Source of the DNA: Burkholderia cenocepacia
GTDB taxonomy: Bacteria; Pseudomonadota; Gammaproteobacteria; Burkholderiales; Burkholderiaceae
DNA length: 64,000 nucleotides
Direction of reading: 5' to 3'
Assembly (NCBI RefSeq): GCF_014211915.1
Contig: NZ_CP060040.1
Coordinates: forward strand, 1,798,001-1,862,000
Shown: positions 9,585 through 18,867 of the stretch, in pieces
Layout of the letters: the number at the start of each line of letters is the position of its first letter
How positions within the stretch are numbered: the first letter of the stretch is position 1
Made by a program: the position numbers and the translations under genes
The notes under the pieces: model-generated
Told to the model about the DNA's origin: nothing
Seen by the model: the letters and a program-made list of their open reading frames with translations, nothing else
Database searches by the model: none

Positions 9585-10330
9585 ATGACAGCCGCTCCCG
9601 CCGACACCATGACCGCCACCGCCAAAGCCGACCGCGCCGACTCGTCGCGCGCACCCGCCGGGCGCAAATCCCAGCAGCGCGTGCAGGACATCCTGCGCGC
9701 CGGCCGTGAAGTGTTCGCCGAAAAAGGTTACGAGCATGCGACGGCCGCCGAGATCGCCCAGCGGGTGGGGTGTCGGAGGCGACGGTGTTCAGCTATTTCC
9801 GCGGCAAACGCGAGCTGTGCGCGCGCGTGATCGCCGACTGGTACGACGAAATCATCGCCGCGTTCGAACACGGGATGCCGCGGGACGCGTCGGTACAGCA
9901 GCAGTTCGCGTTCATCGTGCGGACCCACCTGCGGCTGATGCTCGTGAACGGCACGGGATTGTGCGCACTGGTGCTGTCGGAAGGCCGCGCGAAGCAGCAT
10001 GCGCTGAGCGACGAGCTCACCGCGCTGCAGCGCCGCTACACGGCGCCGCTGATGGACGTGCTCGCACGCGGCCAGGCGGCCGGGCAGGTTCGCGCGGATC
10101 TGCCGCTGAGCCTGCTGCGCTCGATGGTGTTCGGGCCGATGGAGCACGTGCTGTGGGACGCGATCCTCGGGCACCGCAAGCTCGATACGGAAACGACGGC
10201 CACGCAGTTGATCGACATGCTGTGGGCCGCCGTGCAGCCGCCGGCGCCGGAGCAGGCGGCGCTGGTGCGCTTCAGGAACGAAGTCGCGGAAGCGGTGCGG
10301 CGGCTGGAAGGCGAAGCGTCACGCGGATGA
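9585..10330 (+). pseudogene. TetR-family regulator of the liu operon, frameshifted
   Basis: Two frames together make one TetR repressor of 248 residues. The first frame runs through the recognition helix region (EIAQRVG) and then turns to nonsense (CRRRR). The second continues exactly where the family should, SEATVFSYFRGKRELCARVI, and runs to 10330. One missing base in the GGGG at 9767-9770 explains the shift: a fifth G restores VGVSEATVF. The position divergent from liuA and the paired palindromes make this the likely local regulator; TetR-type LiuQ regulators are known in betaproteobacteria. I chose the ATG at 9585 (another is at 9609). Whether the gene is truly broken or miscalled cannot be settled here. 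Confidence 0.75.
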
Positions 10331-10384
10331 CGGCCGAAGCGGCGCACGCCGCCCTTCTGCGCCATCGCTCCGGGCGCCGCGCCG

Positions 10385-10873
10385 TTACGAATCCTCGCTC
10401 ACCCGCAGCGGCGCGCGGCTCTGCTCGTTGTTCAAATGCACGAACTTGCGTAGCAGACGCATCAGTTCCTGCGAATCGTCCTCGCCCATCCCGTCGAACA
10501 GCCCGGCCCGCAATTCCGTCACCGACGGAATCAGGTGGGTGAGCAGCTCGACGCCCGCCGGCGTCAACAGCAGGCGCCGCTGACGCCGCGGCAGCACTTC
10601 GCGGACGATCAAACCTTTCGCTTCGAGCCGGACCGCGAGATCGGCCGTGGTCGACGTGTCGAGCGCGACCCGCTGCGCGAGCGTCACCTGATCGAGCCCC
10701 GGATTCTCGTACAGCATCCGCAGCACCGCGTACTGCACGGGCGTCACGTCCCGGCCCAGCTTCTCGTAGAACATCGCGACCGCGATCTGGTGCGCGCGCC
10801 GGATCAGATGCCCGGGTTCGTCGTACAGGTCGATCGGGAAAGCCGGCAGGTCGGCGGGAGTCGTTTTTTCCAT
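10385..10873 (-). CDS. MarR-family regulator, divergent from vanAB
   Basis: The 162-residue protein has the winged-helix MarR fold: PVQYAVLRMLYENPGLDQVTLAQRVALDTSTTADLAVRLEAKGL spans the recognition helix (about 50-93) and LPRRQRRLLLTPAG forms the wing. The frame is open far upstream, but MEKTT at 10873 is the first start giving a normal MarR length. It is transcribed away from vanAB. A 17-bp perfect palindrome (10999-11015) in the shared promoter is a natural operator, so it likely represses vanAB until an aromatic ligand such as vanillate binds. The ligand is inferred. Confidence 0.85.
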   Translation of the reverse strand: MEKTTPADLPAFPIDLYDEPGHLIRRAHQIAVAMFYEKLGRDVTPVQYAVLRMLYENPGLDQVTLAQRVALDTSTTADLAVRLEAKGLIVREVLPRRQRRLLLTPAGVELLTHLIPSVTELRAGLFDGMGEDDSQELMRLLRKFVHLNNEQSRAPLRVSEDS

Positions 10874-10998
10874 GAATGAGTCGATGACATAGGCGGCACG
10901 CACCGGTTGCGCGCACCGTCGGCATGGCGCTGCTTCGCGCCATTTCCCGGGAAAACCAGTATACCGCCCGCCTTGCCCCGGCCCATATCGATGAGTAC

Positions 10999-11015
10999 AC
11001 TGAATCTCATTCAGT
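10999..11015. promoter_or_regulatory. Candidate MarR operator in the van promoter
   Basis: ACTGAAT-CTC-ATTCAGT is a perfect inverted repeat with 7-bp arms. It lies 60 bp before the vanA start and 126 bp before the MarR start. The size and symmetry suit a MarR dimer. Confidence 0.65.
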
Positions 11016-11074
11016 ACACGGAATGAAGATCGGGCCGCCTCCCCGGCGGCACCGCCCCGAAGGAGACAAGGAAC

Positions 11075-12153
11075 ATGTTTCTCAAGAACGCGTGGTACGT
11101 GGCATGCACGCCCGACGAGATCGACGGCAAGCCGCTGGGCCGCAAGATCTGCAACGAATCGATGGTGCTGTACCGCGCGGCGGACGGCCAGGTCGCGGCG
11201 CTCGAGGATTTCTGCCCGCACCGCGGCGCGCCGCTGTCGCTCGGGTTCGTGCGCGACGGCGTGCTCGTGTGCGGCTATCACGGGCTCGAAATGGGCTGCA
11301 ACGGCAAGCCGGCCGGCATGCCGGGCCAGCGCGTCGGCGGGTTTCCGTCGATTCGCAGCTTCCCGGCGGTCGAGCGGTACGGCTTCGTGTGGGTCTGGCC
11401 GGGCGATGCGTCCGAAGCCGATCCCGCCAAACTGCCGGCGCTCGCCTGGGCCGAGGACCCGGCCTGGGCGCACGGCGGCGGCCTGTATCACATCCGCTGC
11501 GATTACCGGCTGATGATCGACAACCTGATGGACCTCACGCACGAAACCTACGTGCATGCGTCGAGCATCGGCCAGAAGGAAATCGACGAAGCGCCGCCGA
11601 AGACCACCAGCCATGGCGACGAAGTCGTCACGAGCCGCTTCATGGAAAACGTGATGCCGCCGCCGTTCTGGCGAATGGCGCTGCGCGGCAACGGCCTCGC
11701 CGACGACATCCCGGTCGACCGCTGGCAGATCTGCCGCTTCACGCCGCCGAGCCACGTGATGATCGAAGTAGGCGTCGCGCATGCGGGCCACGGCGGCTAC
11801 GATGCGCCGCCGAACAAGAAGGCGTCGTCGATCGTGGTCGACTTCATCACGCCCGAGACCGACACGTCGATCTGGTACTTCTGGGGATGGCGCGCAACTT
11901 CCGGCCCGACGACGCCGCGCTGACCGCCGAGATCCGCGAAGGCCAGGGCAAGATCTTCGCGGAGGATCTCGAGATGCTCGAGCGCCAGCAGCGCAATCTC
12001 GAGCAATGGCCCGAGCGCACGCTCCTCAAGCTCAACATCGATGCCGGCGGCGTGCTGTCGCGCAAGGTGATCGACCGGCTGCTCGCCGCCGAACACGCGG
12101 CGAGCCCGCAGCGGCCCGTGATTCCGGTCGCGCAGGTCAAGGCGGCGTCATGA
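11075..12153 (+). pseudogene. vanA: Vanillate O-demethylase oxygenase subunit, frameshifted
   Basis: This is the Rieske-type terminal oxygenase that converts vanillate to protocatechuate and formaldehyde. The Rieske ligands are Cys47/His49 (FCPHRG) and Cys66/His69 (VCGYHG). The mononuclear iron segment NLMDLTHETYVH follows at about residue 150. The frame ends early at 11923 after DTSIWYFWGW, while the second frame carries MARNFRPDDAALTAEIREGQ and the rest of the family's C-terminus, ending at 12153. Adding one base after the GGGG at 11883-11886 gives WYFWGMARNF and a normal 359-residue protein. A strong Shine-Dalgarno (AGGAG, 11061-11065) precedes the start. The stop overlaps the vanB start (ATGA). 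Confidence 0.85.
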
Positions 12154-13115
12154 GCGGCGCGACCTTGACGGTTCGGGTCGCGCGCAAGTGGCAGGAAGCG
12201 CGCGACATCTGCGGCTTCGAACTCGTCAGCGATGACGGCTCGCCCTTGCCGCGCTTTGACGCCGGCGCCCATATCGACGTGCATCTGCCCGGCGGGCTCG
12301 TGCGCCAGTACTCGCTGTGCAACCATCCGGAGCAACGCGATCGCTACCAGATCGCGGTACTGCGCGAGGCCGACGGCCGCGGCGGGTCGCGCGCGATTCA
12401 CGACGAAGTCCGGCAAGGCGATACCGTGCGGATTGGCCTGCCGCGCAATCAATTCCCGCTCGCGCCCGACGCGCCGCACCATCTGCTGCTCGCCGGCGGG
12501 ATCGGTGTCACGCCGATTCTGAGCATGGCGGAACGGCTGTGTTCGGCCGGCATGCCGTTCGACATGCATTACTGCGCGCGTTCGACCGATCGCATGGCCT
12601 TCGTCGAGCGGATCAACACGGCGGGGTTTCACGATCGCGTCCGCTTCCACGTCGACGACGGCGATCCCGCGCAACGCTTCGATCTGGCTGCCGTGCTCGC
12701 CGGCGCGCCCGACGGCACGCATCTGTACGTATGCGGCCCGCGCGGCTTCATGGATGCGGTGCTGAACGCCGCGCGCGAGCGCGACTGGAGCGAAGCCCGG
12801 CTGCACTACGAGTTCTTCGGCGGTGCGGTCGTGCCGTCCGGCGCCGACCGCGCATTCCAGGTGCAAATCGCGAGCAGCGGCAAGGTGATCGACGTGCCGG
12901 CCGAATGCACGGTGATCGCGGCGCTGGCGGCGAACGGCGTCGACGTGCTGACGTCGTGCGAGCAAGGCGTGTGCGGTACCTGCCTGACCCGCGTGCTCGA
13001 AGGCGAGCCCGATCATCGCGATACGTACTTGACCGACGACGAAAAGGCGGCCGGCGACCAGTTCATGCCGTGCTGCTCACGATCGCGCACCGACCTGCTG
13101 GTACTCGATCTGTAG
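12150..13115 (+). CDS. vanB: Vanillate O-demethylase reductase subunit
   Basis: The 321-residue reductase feeds electrons from NAD(P)H to VanA. It shows the class IA oxygenase reductase order: a flavin domain with RQYSLCNHP (about 51-59), a nucleotide-binding domain with LLLAGGIGVTPILSMAE and YVCGPRGFMDAVL, and a C-terminal plant-type 2Fe-2S domain with CEQGVCGTC and a final Cys near MPCCS. The ATG overlaps the vanA stop, so the two are translationally coupled. This gene is intact even though vanA is shifted. Confidence 0.93.
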   Translation: MSGATLTVRVARKWQEARDICGFELVSDDGSPLPRFDAGAHIDVHLPGGLVRQYSLCNHPEQRDRYQIAVLREADGRGGSRAIHDEVRQGDTVRIGLPRNQFPLAPDAPHHLLLAGGIGVTPILSMAERLCSAGMPFDMHYCARSTDRMAFVERINTAGFHDRVRFHVDDGDPAQRFDLAAVLAGAPDGTHLYVCGPRGFMDAVLNAARERDWSEARLHYEFFGGAVVPSGADRAFQVQIASSGKVIDVPAECTVIAALAANGVDVLTSCEQGVCGTCLTRVLEGEPDHRDTYLTDDEKAAGDQFMPCCSRSRTDLLVLDL

Positions 13116-13293
13116 ATCGGCAGGCGGTAGACGGACCGCCCGACACGCGGCGGCTGACCACCCTACGGGAGACGATCGATGGCGCATCCTGTCCGGCCGT
13201 CAATCAAGATCGCGCGCGGCGCGTGATCGAGCGGCTGCTGCTGCACCCGAGCCGGCTTGGCCCTCGCACGCCGGCGCCTGCTCATCGCTCGGC

Positions 13294-13740
13294 TCAATCG
13301 GCCAGCCGGCAATGCGCGAGCTTCAACCCCGGCAGCACCGGCGCATCGATATAGCCTTCGTTCACGCAGTTGAACCGGAACGCCGACGACGTGACGAACG
13401 GCTTGATCTCGCCGCCGGGGAATTTCGGCTTCAGCGCATCCTGGTCAGGCACGTCGAAATGCGTGTCGAACTGCTCACCGTCGGCCGTCAGCGCGCCGAA
13501 GTACGTGCCACCCGGGTCGCTGCCCATCCGGATCACGGCGCCGACGAACGTGAGGCGCTTGCCGTCGTACTTCGTCTTCGCGGCGGCCATGTCCTGCGTA
13601 TAGGCCTCGATCACGGCGCCGTAGTGCGCGTCGATCGCGGGTTCGGCGTTCGAAGCCGCACAGGCGGCCTGCTGAACGCCCGCCAACAGCGCGCAGGCCG
13701 CCAGCGCGGCCGCCGCGAACGGTGCGGAAATCTTCTTCAT
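13294..13740 (-). CDS. Small exported protein, possible OB-fold
   Basis: A 148-residue protein with a clear Sec signal peptide (basic MKK, then an Ala/Leu core ending near ACAAS, about residue 30). The mature part, with YDGKRLTFVGAVIRMGSD and a later GTYFGALTADGEQFDTHF, resembles the tRNA_anti-like OB-fold of small periplasmic proteins; that match is from memory of the pattern and is weak. Two cysteines (FNCVNEG and LAHCRLAD) near the C-terminus could pair. Function is unknown. It sits alone, convergent with vanB and divergent from the TonB receptor. Confidence 0.75.
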   Translation of the reverse strand: MKKISAPFAAAALAACALLAGVQQAACAASNAEPAIDAHYGAVIEAYTQDMAAAKTKYDGKRLTFVGAVIRMGSDPGGTYFGALTADGEQFDTHFDVPDQDALKPKFPGGEIKPFVTSSAFRFNCVNEGYIDAPVLPGLKLAHCRLAD

Positions 13741-14039
13741 GCGTGGTCTCCCGTCTAGCGTGGTGGTTGAAATGATCGAAGCCCGGCGCGATGCCGATTG
13801 AATGCGCTTGCGTCGCTTTAATCGTTCGAATGGCGGTACACGGCTGCGATCACTTCATCGCCCGCACGCGCGTGCGCGGTGCGTGGCGTCGCGCCGAACG
13901 CGACGGGACAGGAAGATGACATGGTGCGGCCCCCGGCTCTCTCGTTGAATTTCACTGCGTCTGATTTTGGCCGCTACGGTAGCAGACGGCCGACAGCCCG
14001 GCAACCGAGCGCCGCGCATGGCCGGCCGCCCCATTACAA

Positions 14040-14058
14040 TTGAAAACGATTCTCATTA
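14040..14058 (+). promoter_or_regulatory. Fur box upstream of the TonB receptor
   Basis: The 19 bases beginning TTGAAAACGATTCTCATTA resemble the Fur consensus built from GATAAT hexamers. An AT-rich stretch (ACATATATAATG) follows at once and could provide the -10 element. The 13741-14140 intergenic region otherwise shows no gene. Iron-repressed expression of the downstream receptor is the expected consequence. Confidence 0.65.
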
Positions 14059-14140
14059 CATATATAATGCGCACGCTGATCCCACCGCAACGCTGCCACC
14101 CGCCACACGATCCTTAGCATTCCTCTTCCTGCATCGATTC

Positions 14141-16309
14141 ATGCCATCCCGTCGAACGCCCTGCCGCGCCCGGACCTTGCATCCGTGGCGCATGCCCCTG
14201 CCTGCCCTGCTCACCCTGTGCGTCGCGAGCGGCGCGCACGCGGCCGGCGCCGAACCCGTGGCGCCCGCGCCCGCCGCTGCATCGACCACCGAACACGAAC
14301 TCCCGGCCATCAGCATCAACGCCTCGGCCGCCGTCGATCCGACGATCGGCTATCAGCCGCGCACGACGAGCATCGCGGGCGGCGACGCCCGGGCGCTGAA
14401 GGAGATCCCGCAATCGGTCGCGGTGGTCAGCAGCAGCGTGATGCAGGACCAGCAGGCGCGCTCGCTCGACGACGTGCTCGGCAACATCAGCGGCGTCACG
14501 CAGACCAACACGCTCGGCGGCACGCGCGACGCGTTCATCAAGCGCGGCTTCGGATCGAACAACGACGGCTCGGTGCTGGTCGACGGCGTGCGCACGCCGG
14601 TGCTGCACAGCTATCTCGCGACGATCGATCGCGTCGAAGTGCTGAAGGGCCCCGCTTCGCTGCTGTACGGGATGCAGGACCCGGGCGGCGTGATCAACCT
14701 CGTCACGCGCAAGCCGGAAGACACGTTCGGCGGCTCGATCTCCGCGTCGCGCACGAACCACGGCGGCAGCAACGCACAGTTCGATCTCACGGGGCCGCTC
14801 GGCAAGCCCGGCCAGGTCGCGGGTGGCACGCTCGCCTTCCGGCTGACCGGCGAATACGACACGAGCCGCTACTGGCGCAGCTTCGGCCGCGAACGCAACG
14901 CGCTGATCGCGCCCGCGCTGTCGTGGCACGACGCGAACACGTCGATCGACGTCAGCTACCAGTACGTCGACTACACGATGCCGTTCGACCGCGGCACCGT
15001 GCTCGTGAACGGCCAGCTCGACGAGGCACTGCGCTATCGCCGCTACGAGGAAGCGTGGTCGCAAAGCAGCGGCATCCAGGAAACGCTGCGCACGCGCATC
15101 GAGCACCGCTTCTCCGATGCATGGCGCGTGCGCGCGACCTACGGCTGGGGCCGCGACCGCTACGACCAATACATCACCCGCGCCACCGCGTTCAACAGCA
15201 GAACCGGCGCGCTGACGCGCTCGTCCGACGCGAACCTCGGGCGCAACGATTCCGACCAGATCGCGACGCTCGGGCTGCTCGGCAACGTGACGCTCGCGGG
15301 CATGCAGCACGCGATCTACGTCGGCGGCGAATACGAGCGGCAGCGCAGCTTCCGCGGCGACACGATCCGCGGCAAGGCGACGACGGGCTTCAATCTCTAC
15401 GATCCCGTGTACGGCCTGCTCGCGCCGGGCGGCATGCCCAACGCGAAGCAGAGCGATTCGCGCTCGGTCGTGCATGCGTATTCGACGATCGTGCAGGATT
15501 CGGTGAAGATCACCGACCGCCTCACCGCGGTGGGCGGGCTGCGCTGGGAAAACTGGCAGCAGGAATCGGGGATGGGCCGGCCGTTCGCGTTCGCCGACCG
15601 CTCGCGCGGCAGCGTCTGGCTGCCGCAGTTCGGGCTCGCGTATGCGCTCACGCCGGCGCTCACCGCCTATGCGAACGTGAGCCGCTCGTTCAAGCCGAAC
15701 GTCGCGTCGAACGTCGCGGCGCCGCTCGCGCCGGAATACGGCCGCGTGCTCGAGGCCGGGCTGAAGTTCAGCTTGAAGCCCGCGATCACGGGCACGCTCG
15801 CCGTGTACCAGATCGACAAGCGCAACGTCGCGGTCACGGTCGGCGACATCACGTCGACGATCGGCACCGCGCGCTCGCGCGGGATCGAGCTCGACGTGGC
15901 CGGGCAGATCACGCGCCACCTGAGCGTGATCGGCAGCTATGCGTATACGAACGCGAACGATCGTGACGGCAACACGCCACTCGTCAACGTCGCGCGCCAC
16001 ACGGGCAGCCTGTTCGCGGTATACGACACGGCCATCGCCAACCTGCCCGGGCGCTGGCGCTTCGGCGGCGGCGCGCGTCTCGTCGGCGCCCGCTCCGGCG
16101 ACACGGCGAACAGCTTCACGCTGCCCGGCTACGTGAGCGTCGACGCGTTCGCGGCGTACGAAACGACGATCGGCAAGTTTCCGACCCGCTTCCAGCTCAA
16201 CGTGAAAAACCTGCTCGACAAGACCTACTATCCGTCGAGCAACAGCAACCTGATCGTCGCGGTCGGCGAGCCGCGGCTCGTCACGCTGACGACGACGGTA
16301 TCGTTCTGA
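14141..16309 (+). CDS. TonB-dependent siderophore receptor
   Basis: Starting at MPSRRTPC (ATG 14141) the protein has 722 residues: a signal peptide ending near GAHA (about residue 34), a plug domain with KEIPQSVAVVSSSVMQDQ and GVNQ-like SGVTQTNTLGG, then LVDGVRTP and VEVLKGPASLLYGMQDPGGVINLVTRKP, and a 22-strand barrel ending in the terminal aromatic of TTTVSF. It is a ferric-siderophore outer-membrane transporter energised by TonB. The barrel region RNVAVTVGDITSTIGTARSRGIELD is typical of FpvA/FhuE-like receptors. No siderophore synthesis, ABC transporter or FecR/sigma gene is adjacent, so it probably takes up xenosiderophores. A Fur box lies about 85 bp upstream. Confidence 0.9.
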   Translation: MPSRRTPCRARTLHPWRMPLPALLTLCVASGAHAAGAEPVAPAPAAASTTEHELPAISINASAAVDPTIGYQPRTTSIAGGDARALKEIPQSVAVVSSSVMQDQQARSLDDVLGNISGVTQTNTLGGTRDAFIKRGFGSNNDGSVLVDGVRTPVLHSYLATIDRVEVLKGPASLLYGMQDPGGVINLVTRKPEDTFGGSISASRTNHGGSNAQFDLTGPLGKPGQVAGGTLAFRLTGEYDTSRYWRSFGRERNALIAPALSWHDANTSIDVSYQYVDYTMPFDRGTVLVNGQLDEALRYRRYEEAWSQSSGIQETLRTRIEHRFSDAWRVRATYGWGRDRYDQYITRATAFNSRTGALTRSSDANLGRNDSDQIATLGLLGNVTLAGMQHAIYVGGEYERQRSFRGDTIRGKATTGFNLYDPVYGLLAPGGMPNAKQSDSRSVVHAYSTIVQDSVKITDRLTAVGGLRWENWQQESGMGRPFAFADRSRGSVWLPQFGLAYALTPALTAYANVSRSFKPNVASNVAAPLAPEYGRVLEAGLKFSLKPAITGTLAVYQIDKRNVAVTVGDITSTIGTARSRGIELDVAGQITRHLSVIGSYAYTNANDRDGNTPLVNVARHTGSLFAVYDTAIANLPGRWRFGGGARLVGARSGDTANSFTLPGYVSVDAFAAYETTIGKFPTRFQLNVKNLLDKTYYPSSNSNLIVAVGEPRLVTLTTTVSF

Positions 16310-16322
16310 CGCCCCGGCGTGC

Positions 16323-18248
16323 TCACGGACGCCAGCGATACACGACGATGCTCGACCCGTTGTAGTTGTCCTTCGTGATCACGTACTCGCCGGTCGAACG
16401 CAGGTACGCGCGCACGCCGTACATCGAGTCAACGTCGTTGCCGACGTCCATCGCCGACGGGTTCGAATTCGTCAGCGTCGTGACGAGCGCGCCGGTGTTC
16501 AGGTCGAATATGTCGATGTTCGGCACCGTGTGCACATAGCCGACGAACAGGTAGTGGCCGGCCGCCGCGATCGATTTCGGGTTCGCGCTCGTCAGGTTGA
16601 TCACCGGGTTCGGCGCGCTCGTGTTGCCGTTCTTCCAGCCGTGATAAACCTCGATGTGCCCGTTCATCGCGGTCCAGTCCCAGTTGCCTGCCAGGCCTTG
16701 CGCCAGGATCATCGTGTCGCTGTCGGCCTGATAGATGATGCGCGTGACGGGCGCCACGCTGCTCGGCACGGCCGTCGTCACCGGCTTGCCCCACGACGGC
16801 TTGCCGGTCGCGTCGAAGCCCGTCATCGGGTAGCGCGTGATCACGTTGGAGCCGTTCAGGCCGGCCCACACGTCGCCGTTGCCGTCGATGTCGAAACCGG
16901 CCGTCACCTGCAGCGTCGTGTTGAACGGCTTGCCGGGCAGCGAACCGGCCGGAATCGCGATGTAGCCGCTCGCGGTGTTGAAGTAGTAGAAGTTGAAGTT
17001 ACCCGGGTTCTGGCCCGACGCGACGAGGATCCGGTTGCCGCCGACGCTCACGAGCTGCCCGAAGTGCTGGCCGCGCTGATAGTCGTTCATGTCGAGGCGC
17101 GGGTCCTTCGGATAGGTGAACGGGTCGACCGTGTTCGCGACGAACGTGCCGCCCGCGGTGCCCGTATATATGTTGTTGCCGCTGTAGAACAACGTCCCGT
17201 CCGTCACCGGATCGGGCGCGGCGATTCCCTCGAAGTTCAGCGCCTGCAGCTTCCATTGCAGCGTGCCGACCGGGCTGTACGCATGCAGATCGGTGCTGCC
17301 GTTGCGGCCGAGATCCCAGCCGCCGCCCCAGGCGTTGTTCAGCACGTACAGGTTGCCGGCCGCATCCTTGCCGAGCGCCGCGACGCGCGTGAAGCGCTTG
17401 TCGCCGACCTGCCCCTTGATGCCCGTCGTCGTGTCGAGATAGCCGCCCTGCACGCCGAACGTGCCGACCTGCACCGGCAGCCCGGGCAGCCCGCCGTATA
17501 GCTTGATGTTCATGTCGGGCCCTTCGTCGCCGACCATCAACCGGCCCATCGACGCATCGAAGTACAGCGACGCCGGCCGCGCGCCGGCCGCCATCTGGAG
17601 CGTGTTCATCGCCGTACCGGTCGGGCTGAACTGCGCGACGACGCCTGCGCTCTTGCGCGCGACCCACAGGTTGCCGGCCGCATCGAGCGCCAGCGCGCCG
17701 GGGCCCGTGACGCCGATGTCGCGCTGCCACACGCCATCGGTCGTATAGACGCGCACGCGGTTGCCGTAGAAATCGCTCACGTACAGCAGGTTGCCGCCCG
17801 TCGCGAGGCCCGTGATCACGTCCGCATACTGGATGCCCGTCCACGTGCTGACCGGAATGCGCAGGTCGCGCTGGTTCGTGCTCCGGTTGTAGCGGCCCAC
17901 CGAGCCGCTGCCGAACGTGCGGTTGTAGCCGAGCGCGACGAACAGCGACGTCGAATTGCCGGTGATCGCGCCGCCATGGAATTCGTCGTGGATGCCGATC
18001 GTGCCGAGCGGCTGGCCGTTCTGGTAGATCGCGACGCCGCCTGCGTTCTCGTCCCAGCGCGACGCCGTGTAGATCACGCCTTCGGGCGCGACCCACATCG
18101 AGCGCGCGCCGTTGCCGACGTGCGAGGCCAGCGTGCCGTACGTGTTCGCGAGCCAGTCGGTCGAGTATTGCGCCTGCGCGTGGCTAGCCGGCGCCAGCAT
18201 TGCCATGCACATGATCAGCAACGCCGCGCGGATTTGTTTCATTGACAT
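16323..18248 (-). CDS. Exported beta-propeller (NHL-like) protein
   Basis: The 641-residue product starts at MSMKQ (18248), preceded by GGGAGC; a Sec signal peptide ends near ASHAQA. The mature protein is a chain of about 40-residue repeats of the NHL/SMP-30 kind, for example VTGPGALALDAAGNLWVARKSAG and KRFTRVAALGKDAAGNLYVLNNAW, so one or two beta-propellers are expected. There is no catalytic motif I recognise and no anchor; it is probably periplasmic or secreted. It ends 13 bp from the end of the convergent TonB receptor gene. The 5' flank is strikingly AT-rich. Function is unknown. Confidence 0.8.
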   Translation of the reverse strand: MSMKQIRAALLIMCMAMLAPASHAQAQYSTDWLANTYGTLASHVGNGARSMWVAPEGVIYTASRWDENAGGVAIYQNGQPLGTIGIHDEFHGGAITGNSTSLFVALGYNRTFGSGSVGRYNRSTNQRDLRIPVSTWTGIQYADVITGLATGGNLLYVSDFYGNRVRVYTTDGVWQRDIGVTGPGALALDAAGNLWVARKSAGVVAQFSPTGTAMNTLQMAAGARPASLYFDASMGRLMVGDEGPDMNIKLYGGLPGLPVQVGTFGVQGGYLDTTTGIKGQVGDKRFTRVAALGKDAAGNLYVLNNAWGGGWDLGRNGSTDLHAYSPVGTLQWKLQALNFEGIAAPDPVTDGTLFYSGNNIYTGTAGGTFVANTVDPFTYPKDPRLDMNDYQRGQHFGQLVSVGGNRILVASGQNPGNFNFYYFNTASGYIAIPAGSLPGKPFNTTLQVTAGFDIDGNGDVWAGLNGSNVITRYPMTGFDATGKPSWGKPVTTAVPSSVAPVTRIIYQADSDTMILAQGLAGNWDWTAMNGHIEVYHGWKNGNTSAPNPVINLTSANPKSIAAAGHYLFVGYVHTVPNIDIFDLNTGALVTTLTNSNPSAMDVGNDVDSMYGVRAYLRSTGEYVITKDNYNGSSIVVYRWRP

Positions 18249-18867
18249 GAATAATGCTCCCAGACGAACAATGATCGACACTGTAAATCGCGGCGCGTGA
18301 AATATTGGTGATTCCGGTAAATCCGCATTCGCCGTTCCCCCGAATTATTCACTCCACGCGCTTTGCCGTACGGCGCTTTTTCGTCAACGATCGCAAAATC
18401 TCGGAAACCGCGCCACGACGGCCTGCCAGCCATGCTGTTTCAGCGCATTTACCGGCATTTTGTTCCGGGTCATTCAATGCGAATACGTCATTTTTTCTGA
18501 TATGACCGCATTGCATTTTCATTCCCCGGAAGTCACTTTGATTATTACAAATCGAAATCAAAATGAAAGAGAAAAAATATTGTCCGGCGCGATCGGTTTT
18601 TTGCGATTTCGCGCACGGAAGGCGGAGCGGGAGGGAAAGGGGGAATACGGAGGGGAAAACCGCGCACCGTACCGGCACGCGGCGGCGATCGTTCAGCTCG
18701 CCGGATCGCGCGTCGGGCCGGGCCGGCCGTCGAGTATTTCGGCAGCGCATCGACGACGTCGATCACGCGTGGCCGGTGGAACAGTGCATCGTCGGCTGCG
18801 GACGAGCATGCCGACAACGCGGCCCGCATCGGCTGCGGGCCCCGTTGCACGCGCAACGACTGCTGCG
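18249..18867. other. AT-rich intergenic region
   Basis: About 620 bp without a supportable gene separates the propeller gene from the porin stop. GC falls sharply (19 of 60 bases at 18541-18600 by my count) against roughly two thirds around it. It must hold the propeller gene's promoter. A weak hairpin (GCGCGA 18587-18592 with TCGCGC 18609-18614), followed on the minus strand by a six-T run, could be the porin terminator. The 133-codon frame on the minus strand at 18349-18750 has no recognisable product. Confidence 0.45.

Noticed and set aside
18349..18750. 133-codon frame on the minus strand in the AT-rich gap
   Set aside because: Codon use and composition do not look coding and no product is recognised.
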